Positions 48,101 through 60,889 of a DNA stretch of 64,000 nucleotides are shown piece by piece. The DNA is taken from positions 767,501-831,500 of the forward strand of contig JALIRH010000061.1 of assembly GCA_023055505.1 (NCBI GenBank), given 5' to 3'. The notes below the pieces were generated by a model that saw only the letters and a list, made by a program, of their open reading frames with translations, was not told the origin of the DNA and searched no databases. Both the position numbers and the translations under genes were made by a program. Numbering within the stretch: the first letter of the stretch is position 1; every line of letters begins with the position of its first letter. Origin of the DNA: Callipepla californica brunnescens. Its lineage: Eukaryota > Chordata > Aves > Galliformes > Odontophoridae.

Positions 48101-51100
48101 ACTGATAAGCTTTGCTGACCAATTTTGCCATTTAAAGCATAATTGGTGTCTCTCAGCACAAGGGTAATGTTGGTTTATTGCTGGATTTTTTTTTAATACA
48201 GTTTTCAAGGAGAAACCAAAGGAAGTTTCTGCATGACGTGACCTTCAACTTATGGTTAACTTCAGCGTTCTACATGTCTTAGTCTTTCAATATTGCTTAC
48301 AAGCTGGATGCCACCTTCTTTCCCAGTGAGCAAGGAAACAACATGTTCTTGAAACGCGCTTCTGCGGAGCCTATCGCTTGTAATCTGCTACCCTTACTTG
48401 TGCCCTTATATTCACAGAAAGATAAGGTGGCAGTAGGGAATACAACACTATTAGGTTCTGACCACTTGGTGTACAGTGTCCAGTCGGTGAACAAGAGGCC
48501 TGAGATGTGCCATGCTCAGAGCAGCTGATAGTGACAAACTCCATCACAAGCCACTCGTATTTTATTTTATTGTTTGGAAACAGAGGCACCAACATGCCAA
48601 CTCTTGCTGTTACTTTTGCCATCATTGGTTCCAAAGAATGTTTTTAAATATATCCGGATAGCCATCTTTATAAACACACGAAGCCAATACTTTGTGTGGC
48701 GATCTAACCTCCTGGGACTTAACCAAGGATTCACAGCTGTGTACTTTTTTTTTTCCTGAATGTCTTCATTTAAAGTCAACTTTTGGTATTTATTTTGATG
48801 TCCCGAATCTGATGATCTTGGTCACCTCTAAAGTATGTCCAGTAGTGAAAAAAGATTGAATGTTCACTACCCTGGAATTATAGATGGGCCATTACATAGA
48901 GGTCACACAGCCTTTTTAACACCTACTGTTTGACAAGTCCCTGTCCTGTCTACGTGGCTTTTTCAAGGTTTCTTCTGTGCATGTGCAAATATAGGAATAT
49001 GGTGCTTGTGGTATCTTCTTCGGCTCTGAGCAACTGCATTTATAACAAAAACCAAGGTTTCTTGGGTCTTGTGTAGTTAGAGTTCTCTAAATAAATAAAG
49101 ATTAGCTGTGTGTGATGGAGCAACCTACATCTGTAAGTCAAGTCAGAATATCTCCCTGGCTTTGAAACAAATTGAAGACAACTGACTGTTCCTTCTGGGG
49201 AAATCTTCGTAGAAGAAGAGATGCATCAGCTGTGCTTAGTGGAGTTTTTTCTACCATAGAAAGAAGCATCTGTAGTGCTGTTCTCTTAGTTGGCGCAAGG
49301 AACTTAGCAACTAGCAGTAAATCTTGTGTCTACTGCATTTTATTTTATTTTACAGAGACCTCTAAAATAAAAAAAAAAGTGAGGAAGATGGTCTTTGTGA
49401 TACCTCACAAATTTAGAGAGGGCCTGCGTGGTAGATGTTCCCATAAATGAATCTTTCAAATATTAAATAATTGTTAATCATTTTTATTAACATTAAGTTG
49501 TTTGATTTTTTTTTTCCTTATTGTTATTCTGGAGCTTGTATCTTGGCCTTCTCTAGCAGCTCTGTTGATCAGCGTTATCTAAGAGACAGTGAGGACAGTG
49601 AGACAGCTTCTCCTCTGCTTCCCTCTTTGGCTTGTCGCCATGTGTAGAAAGTTTGGTAGCATGGCTGAGGTGGTCACGTGGCTGTTTTCACTTCCACCCT
49701 GTTCTGAGCTGCTCTGTAATTTTCCCTTCCTTTTTGCTGCTTGTTCTCTGCTGCCCCTTTGGCTTGCTACGCTGCTTGTTCTTGTATCTTGCGCACAGAG
49801 TGCATTTCCCATGACAGGAGGTGAGAGGCAAGACTCACAAGAGGTAAGCAGCATAGCATGAGTGTTCAGGTAGCTGGTGTGGAAATGCTCTTCCTTGTGC
49901 ATCTGTCAGGTGAAACTGCTTGCTGGAAAGCAGCAACGTTTTCACATAAAAGAAGCCAAAGTGGCTGTTCTGACTGCAGATCGGAAAGTCACTGGAGTGC
50001 CAGCTGTCAAATAATGGCTTTCCAGAGAAAGGTTTGAATTTATCCATGAAAATCTTAGCGCTAACTAGAATTTTAAAGAATATTGTGATCTGTTTGCTAC
50101 ATGCTTTAGTGGTTTCTGACGCTGCAGTGAAGGAAATGAAGAACCACTTGTCATACTGTGCATCCAGACTTGCTTTCTGAGGCTTTGCTTAGATAAGACT
50201 GAGGAGATGGAAACAGTAAATGGGTAGAAAACATGATGGCTACAGTCAGCCCATAATTTATCTGAGAAAAGGTAGCATTTTTGAATCCCCCCTGACTATT
50301 TAGGTACTAAGCAGAAGGTTAATACGCACACTGAATGTTTTTCACTTCCATATAGGTGCTATTAATATTACTATGGAATCACTTTGTGCGTTTTTGTGGT
50401 TTTTTTTCCATGTTGCTTGGATCTGCCAATTTTGTTTTTGATCTTCCCTTGGGAACAAAGTTGGTGGTACAAAACTTTGAAGCCTATGGAACATAATGCA
50501 AATCGATACTTAAATTAGAACACTGTCTAGCAACCTCACCCCTGTGAGTTAGTGTAAAACATTAAATGATTTAAACTGGCTAGCAGTGTCTGTACCCAGA
50601 TAGCTTTCAAATATACGTATCTGAGAAGCTGGAGTCTGACAGCTTGAGAGGGTAGGGAAGGTGTTACGCCGCTGGTAACTCACTGATTCCAGCTGTCCTC
50701 CAGCTTTGTTAACAGCTCAGATCACTTCAGCTTGTTTTCACCTGCTTTGGCTCTGAAATCCACGTAGTTAAGTGACAACTATCTTCACATCTGACAGTAA
50801 GCTTACTTTACGTAGAGAAATGCCTTCAGGTCCTCACGAAGTCCTGTTTCAGCAATGTGTTTTGATAGGTGGTGGATCTAACTGTGGTGACAGCAGATTT
50901 AGAGGCTTGTTTCTGAATTGAAGCTGCACCTAGCTAGTATTTGAGAAAAGCACGGTATCCTGCCTTTTTTTGTTATTCTTTTGGTTATAGTTTTTTGGTT
51001 TTTCTAAGTGAAGACATTCTGAGTAGAGCTGCCCATAAGATGGAGGCAGCCTCTCAGCACATGCCGGTTTATAGGAGCTTTTTGAAATAGCTTTAGTACA

Positions 51101-51979
51101 ACCACGCATATCTGAAAATGAAATAAGTGTATGAAGCAGTGGTAAGGATATAATTCACTTGTGAGTGAGGAATTTGCATGGGGCTTCCTCTTCCTTACCA
51201 GCAGCACTGGGACCAACACTGGATGGCATCTCATAGAAAATCCCTCAGAAAATGTTTAGGTTGTTTCAGTTAAATGAAGTTTGATGTCCTGAAGTTACGG
51301 TATGAACTTAAGCTACCCAAAAACACAGGAAATCAGTCCACCAGATGGAAAAATACAGTGGATGTGTGCTTGAATATATTACTTTATATTTTCTGGAAAG
51401 ATATTACGCTCTTTTAATTGATGAACTTGTCAGTCCCAAACTAAAATGCTGAATTTACATAAACTGAAGTTTTTGTTCTCATTTTATTACCGAATTTAAA
51501 GAAATGAATATAGAGAACAAAACTATATTATTAATCTTGGGCAGTGCGGTTTGAAGGTCACAAAGTAGATACTGTTTGGTCATAAAACCAGGCCAGTTTC
51601 TTGCAAGCTTCTGCTAGGTGTTGCCAGAGCCTCCTCTTGGATGTAGTTAAGGAACAAATTAGAATGACTTCTGGAAAGCTTTCTTATCTGCAGTGGTTCA
51701 GGGTAGCTGGAAAGGTTGATATGTGTTCAGTATTGGGTTTTGGTAGTGAGGCTGCTAGGTAGCCCGTATCCCTGCGGGTGAAGGATGACAGATGAGCAGC
51801 TGTCCTAGGATATAGCCATGCCAAGTTGCCTGATTTTCTGTAGGTGAATGTGCAGGCTTTGTCCTGGTGGTATAACGTATTTCAGCCTTCGGAAAGTCTA
51901 ACTGTTTCACGTAGCCCTTTTGGGTCAGGGACCTCTGGCTGGGAGGTCCTTGAGAAAAGTCTCAGGCATTGGGTCTGAT
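45131..51979. other. presumed intron, unique sequence
   Basis: AT-rich sequence right of the CpG island with no recognisable repeat. The best exon-like segment is 49799-49843. Open frames such as 49589-49861 (hydrophobic) and 48343-48528 have no recognisable homology. Interpretation as intron follows only from the rightward donor at 44461. Confidence 0.4.
49799..49843 (+). other. exon-like segment, 45 nt (weak)
   Basis: CTTGTATCTTGCGCACAG ends at 49798, after a pyrimidine-rich 50 bases. GAG|GTAAGC at 49843/49844 is a good donor and GAG|GTGAGA at 49820/49821 an alternative. No recognisable peptide. Isolated splice-signal pairs like this occur by chance in introns. Confidence 0.13.
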
Positions 51980-52297
51980 TCCATTCTAAGTAGACCTACA
52001 AAAACACTGGAGAAGGATTTGTTATCAGGGAGTCTTAGTGGCAGGACAAGAGGTGATTGCTTTAAACTGAAAGAGAGTAGATTTAGATTAGGTACTAAGA
52101 AGAAACTCTTAGGAGATTGGTGAGGCATTGCAACAGACTGCCCAGTGAAACTGTGGATATCCCATCCCTGAAAGCGTTTGAGGGCGGGTTAAATGGAGCC
52201 CTGGACAGCCTGATTTAGTGGGTGGCACCCCTGCTCCCAAGGATTGGAACTAGATGAGCTTTACAACTCCTTTCAACCCAAACCACTATGTGATCTT
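51980..52297 (+). mobile_element. CR1 LINE, 5'-truncated, plus strand
   Basis: Contains AGTGGCAGGACAAGAGGTGA, TTTAAACTGAAAGAGAGTAG, the GCCCAGTGAAACTGTGGAT block and the 3' end CCTTTCAACCCAAACCACTATGTGATC, all in CR1 3' order. About 0.3 kb. The terminal ATTCTATGA octamers have decayed to CTATGTGATC. A further 60 bases to the left (from about 51920) may belong to it but are too diverged to call. Confidence 0.88.
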
Positions 52298-53113
52298 GTC
52301 ATAAACAAGTGGGTGTGGAGTTGGCAGAGTGCTGGTGAGGTGTAACCCACCTAGAGCAGCATTAGCCAGACCACGGTCTGTGGTTCAAGAGAAAAGATGT
52401 GTTCTCAAGACAACATTTGAGATGTTGTGTTTTACATGTCTGTGACAAACAGAAGTTACAGAGGGTCACTTAAGACAGTCAGGCTGAGAGGAGGAGGATG
52501 AAAGGCATTTTAGTACTGTGCTCTTTTCTGGGATGTTGTAAAGAAAGTGCATCCAGACTTTATTTGCTCTGTCCAGAGATGACCATGTCAGTGAGGAAAA
52601 GAGCTTCTGTGGTTGGCTTGTGCTACTGAAACTTGTGCTGCCCATGGGAGGGGCAGCCTCTGCCAGCCCATTGACCTTCAGAAGGAGCCACATGCATTGC
52701 TTCTGTCTTCTTGTCACTAATTCTCATCTAGGTCTGTTCCCTGACCTTGTAGTCAGGTGAGCGTTAGTGCCTGCACAAGCCAGGGCACAGGGCTATACCT
52801 TCTGGCAGCAGGCTGAGTTCGGATATTCCTAAACTAGCTGTGAAACCACATCCTCACTCTTACATGTGCCTGCTTTTACATGGTAATGTATCTGCTCGAT
52901 ATGCTAATTTGTGCTGTTAGCATTGGTAGTGCAATCCTTGCCTCTTGCATAACCACTTCAAAAACTGAAACTAGTCACTCCAGACCTCTTCTGCTACTGA
53001 AGAGACCTAAGTGCTGCTGAGATGAGATTCATGCGACTGTTTTAGATTGTGTCCTAGACAGCTGAATTTGATCTTTTGGCAGGAGTTCTAAATCTTTTTC
53101 CTATTTAATATAG

Positions 53114-53180
53114 GGAAGAAAAAAGCCTATGGTGCAAACCTTAGCATTACCATTTGGTCAGGTGGATTTCACGCACGATG
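53114..53180 (+). other. candidate 67-nt exon
   Basis: TTTTTCCTATTTAATATAG gives an acceptor at 53113, and CACGATG|GTAAGTATG gives a near-perfect donor at 53180/53181. Two of three frames are open. One reads KKPMVQTLALPFGQVDFTHD, which I do not recognise; the other reads KKKAYGANLSITIWSGGFHA. It contains an ATG in good position to be a start (MVQTLALPFG). It would be the next exon after 44352-44461 if real. Length, signals and openness are compatible with a coding exon, but I have no homology, so confidence stays low. Confidence 0.28.
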
Positions 53181-54740
53181 GTAAGTATGTAGACTTTTAA
53201 CCTGTGTAATTCAAATGACAAGTGTCAATGCAGCTCTGCATTTGATAAAAGGAAAGTAAGATGGAGAAGAATAAAACCGGAACTCTTTTCTAAAAAGTAA
53301 AGTTCTTTCTGCTATGTGCTGTTACTAATTATTTAAGTACAAAATTGTAGGGAGGCATTAATACTGGAATCAGTAATTGTGCAGGAACATGCTGAAGGTG
53401 TTAAGCTTTACCAGTTAAAAATGGAGATAACAGAAGACCTTCACTGATACTTTACGTATACTTACATGTAGTTGTTGGAGTTTGCCGTAGAGAGGTATCC
53501 AAGAAGAAAGCACTCCGAACATTCCAGTGTTTTAAGGAAAGTTTCAGTGCTTTTTTTTTCCTTAAACATGCATATAATGAAGGAATTGCATTGTAAGTTA
53601 CTGTTTAGAAGGCCAGTCTCAGTTGCTAAAAATATAAAAGGCATTTTAAACACAAAGATGTGCTACCTGTGGGTCCTTTTAGGAGTAATACAGAAACCTG
53701 AGGTAAAGTACATATTGCTGTCAGTGAAACAGTTCTTTGTTCCTTCAAGTTAAGCCTTTTCTATTATTTTTTTTTCTGTAAGATACTAAATATTGTGATG
53801 TCATTACTTGTGAGCTTAGTGAGACACCAGTTTCAGGATGAGCGACATTTCTGGCATTATATTCAACAGATAAGTTGCTACATGAATGTAAATTCCTGGC
53901 ATTAATCTTGGTTACAGCACCTGTCTGACTTCTCAGTTGTATAAATTCAGCAAAGTCTTTTGAAAAATGCATCTTTCCTGAGAGCATGGTTTCTCGTTGA
54001 CTCAAGCAGGCTTTATGTAGTTCTGTCTCCTGTTTTGAGCTGGTACTGGTGCTATCCTGTCGGTGCAGTGAGCCTGATTAGATAGCCAGTCTGCCTGAAA
54101 AATACATTTTTCCTGTGTGAAATCAAACTTCTCTAGAAACTGAAGTGCTTTCACAAGAGACAATAATTTGGGCATTGGCAGAATGATCAGAGTGGATGGG
54201 ATGCATCTTGATCCTTACATATATCATCTTGTGTCAGAAGAAGCAGGATTTTCCATGCTTTTGTTGTTCTGCATAAAGTGTACTGTGCATCCTTTATATG
54301 GTCCTGATAAGAGGACAGTGCGAGCAGAAATGAAGTGGTGCTTCGGTCCTGTATATCGAAAGTAAAACTACAATGTGGTCTTCCCCTATGCAAGGGAGAA
54401 ACTGTAGCTGTATGACCTTTAACCATATGATCTGCAAGACAAGAACCTGTTTGGCCCACTCTGACTTACTCATTTAACAAATCTAAAATGGAAAAACTAG
54501 GCTTCTTCCCTGTACTAAGTGGGGAGCAGGAGCAGCAGCCATCGGAATTATCAAAGTATGTTTCTCCTATTTTTTAAACCTAGAGCGAGTGCTTAATTCC
54601 ATTGCTCTGGGGACATTTTTCTTAGCAAGGTAGTGGTAGTGATTAAGGATCTAATGATTGAAGCTGTCAGAGGTTTTTAAACTTGATGTGAAGCTTGAAA
54701 CGATTGAGATTTGCCTTTTCTTTGAGTGGGTACCTTAGTG

Positions 54741-54762
54741 CATTTATTTATTTATTTATTTT
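54741..54762. repeat. (TTTA)n microsatellite
   Basis: About five ATTT units. Confidence 0.8.
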
Positions 54763-57494
54763 AAGTGCTTAAGAGTAGCCTAGAGCTCACAAGATGGCAG
54801 AAAGCTGTCAATCTAAAAGCCTATTCCTCTTTCAGGCCCTTGTCACAGCCACTGCTGTGTCAACTCCGTTCAGTTATAATTGCCAGCTCCACAGCAGGCT
54901 GGTCAATCAAAAAGCTAAATAGAGAAGCAGGGCTTTTGCTTCAGAGGATGTGGAAAACCAGATTTGCGATGGTCTGCGTGCCATTGGGAACCCAGCAGAA
55001 AGGCTGAGCCTCTTGTGCTTCCATTCTGGTCTAGTGTGTGCCCTACCTTCTTGACTTCTCTGCTTGTTAGTTGTCTTGAGCTTCAAGTATCTCAGCTCTC
55101 GTAAGTCCAAGTGAGCTGCTTTTTAAGATGCGAACCACCAGCCGGATTTAGCCTTCCTGCAAATGAGAAATGGAATAATCCATGCTGTTTACCAGCTTAA
55201 ATTGTAGCTGTGTTTTTGTTTTCCTGTTTTTGTTTGTGTGACATATTAAACCATCAGGCTTTTGGTAGCTGTTATTGCTGTTAGAGTTGCTCCTGACATA
55301 ATGGTCAGATAGAGATCTTTAAGATGCGGGATTGAAAAAAAATCACTTGTTCTGCTCACCACTGATGTGAAAGCCAGAAGTTGTTCTTGGCTTGTTTTTA
55401 AACCAATTGTGTAATGTTTGCAGGTGCAGTTCTTTTATTGCTTTCACACAAGGTATTTCTTCCACAGCTGGTAAGTAAAATGATGTCTGTACTCCCTCTG
55501 CTGGCTCTGCAAAAATAACTTTCCTGAGACTAAATAGCACAGTAGTACCTCTCAAAGAGGCAGAAGTGGAATGCTGACTTAAAAACAGGTTGCAGAATGC
55601 AAGAGGGGGGTTTTCCTGAAAAATGGGTCAACAAATAGTAACTGAAAGGTACCCAGGTGTCTCAGATGCTATCTCCTGCTATAATGGTAAACACTGGTGT
55701 TGTATATACCTTTGTAATTGTAAGTGTGCTCTGTTTTTGTTTGTCATTGACTGGATGGGGCTAGCCAAGCCAAAATATTAAACACGTATACAGGAATGCA
55801 TGCATCTGAGCTCTGTTTTTGGACTTACGTTTTATAGTCATTTTACTCTACATGTACATGAGGAAATAATATCTGGAAGCCTGTCGTGGGAGAAGAGACA
55901 ACTTACATCTTTCAATAAAGTACAGTGCTCTGTGTATATGCTTATTCTCAATCTGTTTCTTCCTATGTGAAGAAAAGTGAGATATTTAAACAAAAACAAA
56001 GAGTTTTTAGCCAGGAAGGAAGAAGTTCAGGCCTTGAACAAGGTTTTGATATATACAGGCAAAGCAATTGCTCTTGAAATTGAACAAATATCTTTACACG
56101 TTGGTCCATTCTGTTCTGTTTTCTTTTTGTTATTGTTACTGTGTCATGAAATCTTTCTGGTTACTTTTGCTTTCTGGAGTTCGGGATAATATAACAGTTT
56201 CAGAGGCCGTTCATGCCATCCTGGTCAGTAGGAGGTCTGAGAACTCTGAATAATGAGCTGGATTGCCTTTTAACATTTGTTAATTGAGGATATCTCTCAA
56301 CAAGAACCCCTGAGCCTTACGATGCAGAGAGCCTGGCTTCTTATTGCTAAGTCTGAGGATGTGCTCAGGCTTTTCATGCCTGCAAGGTGCATTTCCTGGA
56401 AAGCACAGAGTCTTTTGTCCAGACATTTGGTAGTAAAATTCATGACTGTCAAATTTTTCAGAGCTGCGAGATTACCATGCAAACCTTATTTAAGAATTCA
56501 TTCTAGTCAAGCACTCTGTCTCTTCCTGTTAGATGTTTCTTTTAATATACCTGAGGCTGTATCTGCAGGTAGCTTTAGGCACTGTTGTACCTGAGAGTGG
56601 CTGTGTGGCTCTGTGACAGCAGGCAATTGCTTGGATTTTCACACAGAAGCTAGAACAGATCTTTCTCTGTTAGTAACTGCTCACCCTACCATATATCCCA
56701 CTCTTCCAGTTTTTCCATTTGGACATGCTCTCGTAGGTTAAGGTCCTAGAGTTCAGCCCTGTGACAAGAATATCTTCTTACGGTCAGAGTTTAGTTTCGT
56801 AGGCATGCTGAATCGTTTTTGTTTTAATAAACAAATCTGTGTTTTAATAATGTTCACATTAGCAAGTAAACCACAACTTGCTGACCTGCTTAATAGAGGG
56901 CTGTAAATTTTGACTTAATAAAGCTTGCTTTAAACCCAAGTCTTGTCAGGCAAGAGCAGCTGTGAGTTCTCAGTGCTCAGGGAAATGCTTCGTTTTCTAG
57001 GAAGGCCTAATATAGTTTTGACTCCCCAAATTGGTGGTATCTGAAACTTCTCAAAATAGCTTCAAATAATAAAATAGCCTAAAATAGCTTTGTTTAGGCT
57101 TTCTTTGAGCAGTTTTACTGGGAGGTAATTAAGTGCTTGAAAACAGTTTCTCAGTGAAAAAAGCTTTTGACAGCTAATGTCCTATTTTAATAATGGTTTC
57201 TCAACAAAAGAAGCAGTGTTTTAGTAAGCACCTGCTTTTTGAGTTGTAAGGAAGAAGGCTGTCTGAAGCTGGTCTGTGTTAATTACATACATGAGGCAAC
57301 ATGCCTCAAACTAGCTTCTGGCTTTGACAGACAGCCATGTAACTGTCTCACATCTTATTCCTTCACACTTAGTTTGAACTTGGATTCTGGCAGTAGTGCT
57401 GCCTGATAACACTGCAGTTGTTTTACATGGATAACTGCTTGGATTTGTGCTCAAATTACTAGCAAAATAAGATATATTTTTTTCACCTACAGAC

Positions 57495-57518
57495 AAAAAA
57501 AAAAAAAAAAAAAAAAAA
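57495..57518. repeat. A24 homopolymer
   Basis: Longest A run in the window. The sequence to its left is unique and not a recognisable retroposed transcript. Confidence 0.85.
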
Positions 57519-57920
57519 CCACCTCAATTTCATGCTGTTTTGTGTAGATAGAAATTTTAATGGTAGGAATGGGGACGTGCAGAAATTTATGTCCCTTAGG
57601 GCTATATCACACTTAAAATCAACTTGCCAGTTAATAGGCTTAGGTTAATAGGGACTTGCCTGCCAGTTTCTGTATTGAATCTACAGCTGCAACATACAAA
57701 GAAACATGTAAACATTCAGTGTAAACACCGATATTCTGACAATGAGCTGGAGGCATTGTTTAAAGTTGAGCTAATAAACATGTGTAAGTTGGCACAGGCT
57801 ACTTCTGTTCTAAAAGTATCCCTTTCCTTCCGAAAGGGAGAATGCAGCAGTGTTGTAAAATATTGAAACTAGAGAGGAATTGGGGATTTCTCTAAAATTT
57901 AGCTTCCAAACTTGCTTGAT

Positions 57921-57962
57921 GCAGTATACAGACCTGAGTAAGCAGTATAGAGACCTGAATAA
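57921..57962. repeat. 21-bp tandem duplication
   Basis: GCAGTATACAGACCTGAGTA plus A is followed directly by a second copy with two substitutions. Confidence 0.85.
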
Positions 57963-59243
57963 CTTAAGTGAACTAAAACATAACATCGCCTTACCAGTGT
58001 GTGGAACTCCTCAGTAAGAAGCTTTTGTTCTTGCTGACGGGTTTGCTGGCTTGCCTAGAGTTAACTGATGAAGTTTGCAAATGGCCTGTGAAGCCTAGGA
58101 GACTTCACGCTTATTTTTCTCCCCAAAATCTTATCTACCTTTGGTAGTTTGTTTGGAAATATTACTAGAATGATTCTTAATTAGAAAAGCTTTCGGATGT
58201 GTCCAAGGAGGAAGGCAGGAGGCTGCTTGCCTCCTGTGTCTGTTAAAATGACTTTCAGAGCGACCAAATTGCTAACTGCTGAAGCTTATGTCAACTCATG
58301 ATAACTTTTGTTTTGAGGTGCTGTATCGTTCTTGTTTTGTGATACCTGGAATGAGCTTCTCAGTCACTATCCTCCAGTGGGGAAACTTGTTTTCCTGAGT
58401 CTCTCTGGGTGCTATAGGCGCTTGGCTTCTCAGCACCTGCTCCCTGTAGTAAGGGAAACATAGTAGCTGCAAGGGTTAAATAAAAATGTAATTTAGTTTC
58501 CAGCTTGTCAGAGCTGCGTTGTGAGACCTGGCTGGTTGCATGGGGGGAAGAAACAGGATGAACTGAAGTGTGTTGCAGTCAGGCTTGGAATTACAGTTAC
58601 TCTGAGGAAGTGAATTGAAAGCCACAAGCTGGGCGCAGAAATGTTGATTCTTGGAAGAATTTGGGCCTTCCACAGTGGCCAGCTGGAGTTGGTCAAGGTG
58701 TAATTGTTGCTGGTTGGTAGAAGTAAGTCTACTAAGTCAAGAAGCTGATGCTATAGCTTTGCAATTCCCTTGCTTCAGAGAAGCTCTGTGCTATTGCTGG
58801 AAACAAACAGACTGGAAAAGCTGAAGAACATGACTGTGCACTGCTGCAAAATAAACACTTGTGGGAACTAGCTGTCTGTTAGAAAGAAAAAAAAACAGGT
58901 CTGACGCAGCTGAGTCAGTGATGATCTGTAGCCTTTATATAGATGGATAGGCTCTTGGTCCTTGGGATAAGCTGCAGCTGAACTAATCGCAGTAGTCTCC
59001 TGATTCAGATGTTCTCTTTTGATAAGAACAATATTACCAGTATTGAACTAACCCCATGGAGTTACTGCTGGAGGTTTAGAACTGCCTTAGAATGAGACTG
59101 ACGCCTCAGTATGTGCATTTAGCAGTAGCTAAGTGGTAGGCACTGAGAGCATGCTGCTTCCGTGTGTTATTCCTGAAAGCCTTGTGCTTCAGGGGAGGGA
59201 GGGAAATGACTGTCCAGTCCTCAGCACTCCCATAGGTTCCTAG

Positions 59244-59285
59244 AACATCCCAAATCAGAAGAGATCCACAGGGATCAAGTCAAAA
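59244..59285 (-). mobile_element. possible decayed CR1 3' scrap
   Basis: AACATCCCAAATCAGAAGAG followed by ATCCACAGGGATCA resembles the reversed CR1 3' block seen at 20730 and 59695 (TTGGAAGGGACCCACAAGGATCA type), with many changes. Only about 40 bases, so it may be chance. Confidence 0.35.
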
Positions 59286-59667
59286 GGAGGAGAGTAGCAG
59301 ACAGCTCTCACATGTATTCCCAGATTCTGGGAGCAGGAAAGTTTTGGTGATGGACACAATTACATGGTGCAAGTCTTCAAAGACATATATCAGTTAAAAA
59401 AAAATAAATGAAATTTATGCTAAATCATCTGATTTCTGTTCAGTTGTCAAGGTACCTCATGTTCAGCCTGTATGCATACTGACTGGACCAATCTTTAAGA
59501 CATTCCAATTCTCACACAGAGAAAAGAGGAAAACTGGAATGACCTTAACAGTCTTCAGGTTATTTTTTGGGAATTTGCATTTTGTCTACCAGGCACCTCA
59601 GAAGGAACAGACCTGAAGAGTAGGTTTCTTTTGGATTTTCAGTGATCCATGACCACAGGAGATTTGT

Positions 59668-60150
59668 AGAATCGTTGATTCATGACATCATAGATTATTC
59701 TGGGTTGGAAAGGACCCACAAGGATCACTGACTCCAATTCCTGGCTTAAAACAGGACCACACAAACATCGGGCTATATGTCTGAGAGCATTGGCCAGCAG
59801 CTTCTTGAGCTCTTGCAGCTCGGTGCCATGACCACTGCCCTGGGGAGCCTCTTCCAGTCCTGAACACCCTCTGGTGAAGAATCTTTTCCTAACACCCAAC
59901 CCTGCCTTTCCCCTGACACAGCTCCATGCCGTTCCCTCAGACCCTGTCACTGTCACAGAGAGCAGAGCTCAGCACTGCCCCTCCATTCCTTGTGAGAGCT
60001 GCAGCTGCCATCAAGCCTCTCCTCTGCTTCCATGCTGAGCAAATTGAGGTATCTCAGCTGCACCTCATGTCTTCCCTCTGGTTTTGTGTAACTCTTTACG
60101 TTTTGGTGTTCACAACAGCATGCAGTGTGGGGTGAGGCCCAACTGGTTGT
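59668..60150 (-). mobile_element. CR1 LINE, 5'-truncated, minus strand
   Basis: The left edge is a decayed reversed tail (GAATCGTTGATTCATGACATC) followed by GGTTGGAAAGGACCCACAAG. The order of blocks (GACCACACAAACATCGGGC, CCCTGGGGAGCCTCTTCCAG, TCCATGCCGTTCCCTCAG, CACAACAGCATGCAGTGTGG) parallels the copy at 20712-21335. It ends about 180 bases earlier at the 5' side than that copy. No usable ORF2 frame remains. Confidence 0.9.
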
Positions 60151-60640
60151 TAAGGTTTTTGAGGTACATTTCCCTGCTTGATGGAATAAGGATTGTACTG
60201 GAGCTAAACAGGCACCTTATATGATTGCTTGCTCTTTGGTGTTTAGTTGACTAAATCTGTATGGGTTGCTGTTTGACAGTGAGGTAAATCAGCTGTTCAC
60301 TGTTCAACAGTGTCTGGCCATGGTAGAAAAGAGATATATCATGTGATTTGTTTGGTGGCATATTGCTTACCTGAAATGACAGAGGGAAAATAGGCCTTTA
60401 CTTTAATGGAGATAAATGACATCTTAAAGATGGCAGCAACATGATAGTTCTGTGAAGATGCTCCCAACAGTATCTGAATGTGTATCCCTTACGTTTACTG
60501 TATCCATGTGGCCTTTAGGACTGATACGAATAAATAATCTTGTGGAAAGATCTTCTGGAGCATCTTATCCTGCAGCTTGTTCATCTAGTAGCATAAAATC
60601 TGATATTTAAAGTTTTTTTACATCATTTTTTGGCTGTGGA

Positions 60641-60662
60641 ATTATTATTATTATTTTTTTTT
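60641..60662. repeat. (ATT)n and T tract
   Basis: Five ATT units running into T9. Confidence 0.75.
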
Positions 60663-60811
60663 AATATTCTGGTTCAAGTAGACTGCAAGTACCCCAAATT
60701 TAAAGCACAGAAAATTGCATGCCTGAAGTCAAAATTTGAAGCTGGAGGGTTGGGAACACGTATAGTGCTTTCTAGCTCTTTGTGTCCACAGGAGATGGTC
60801 CTTTTGCTGAC

Positions 60812-60830
60812 AAAAAAAAAAAAAAAAAAA
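60812..60830. repeat. A19 homopolymer
   Basis: A run followed by TTGC. It lies 60 bases left of the CR1 3' end and is not part of it. Confidence 0.8.
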
Positions 60831-60889
60831 TTGCTTCTTGATCAAGGAAGTGGTGGGTGGCACTAGTGTGGAGAAGTCAAGACTAACAG

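Larger units (their letters stand above)
52298..59667. other. presumed intron, unique sequence
   Basis: No gene can be supported apart from the exon-like segment at 53114-53180. Contains a TTTA microsatellite (54741-54762), A24 (57495-57518), a 21-bp tandem duplication (57921-57962) and possibly a decayed CR1 scrap near 59244-59285. Confidence 0.4.
60151..60889. other. unique noncoding stretch
   Basis: No gene supported. ATT/T-rich (60641-60662) and A19 (60812-60830) tracts only. Confidence 0.45.

Noticed and set aside
49589..49861. 90-codon hydrophobic frame resembling a membrane protein
   Set aside because: Hydrophobicity follows from T-rich codons. There is no homology I recognise, and a better interpretation of its end is an acceptor/donor pair.
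55977..56189. Frame with EFLARKEEVQALNKVLIY that looks protein-like at first sight
   Set aside because: Begins at a GTG, the second half is T-rich hydrophobic translation, and no splice pair brackets the first half.
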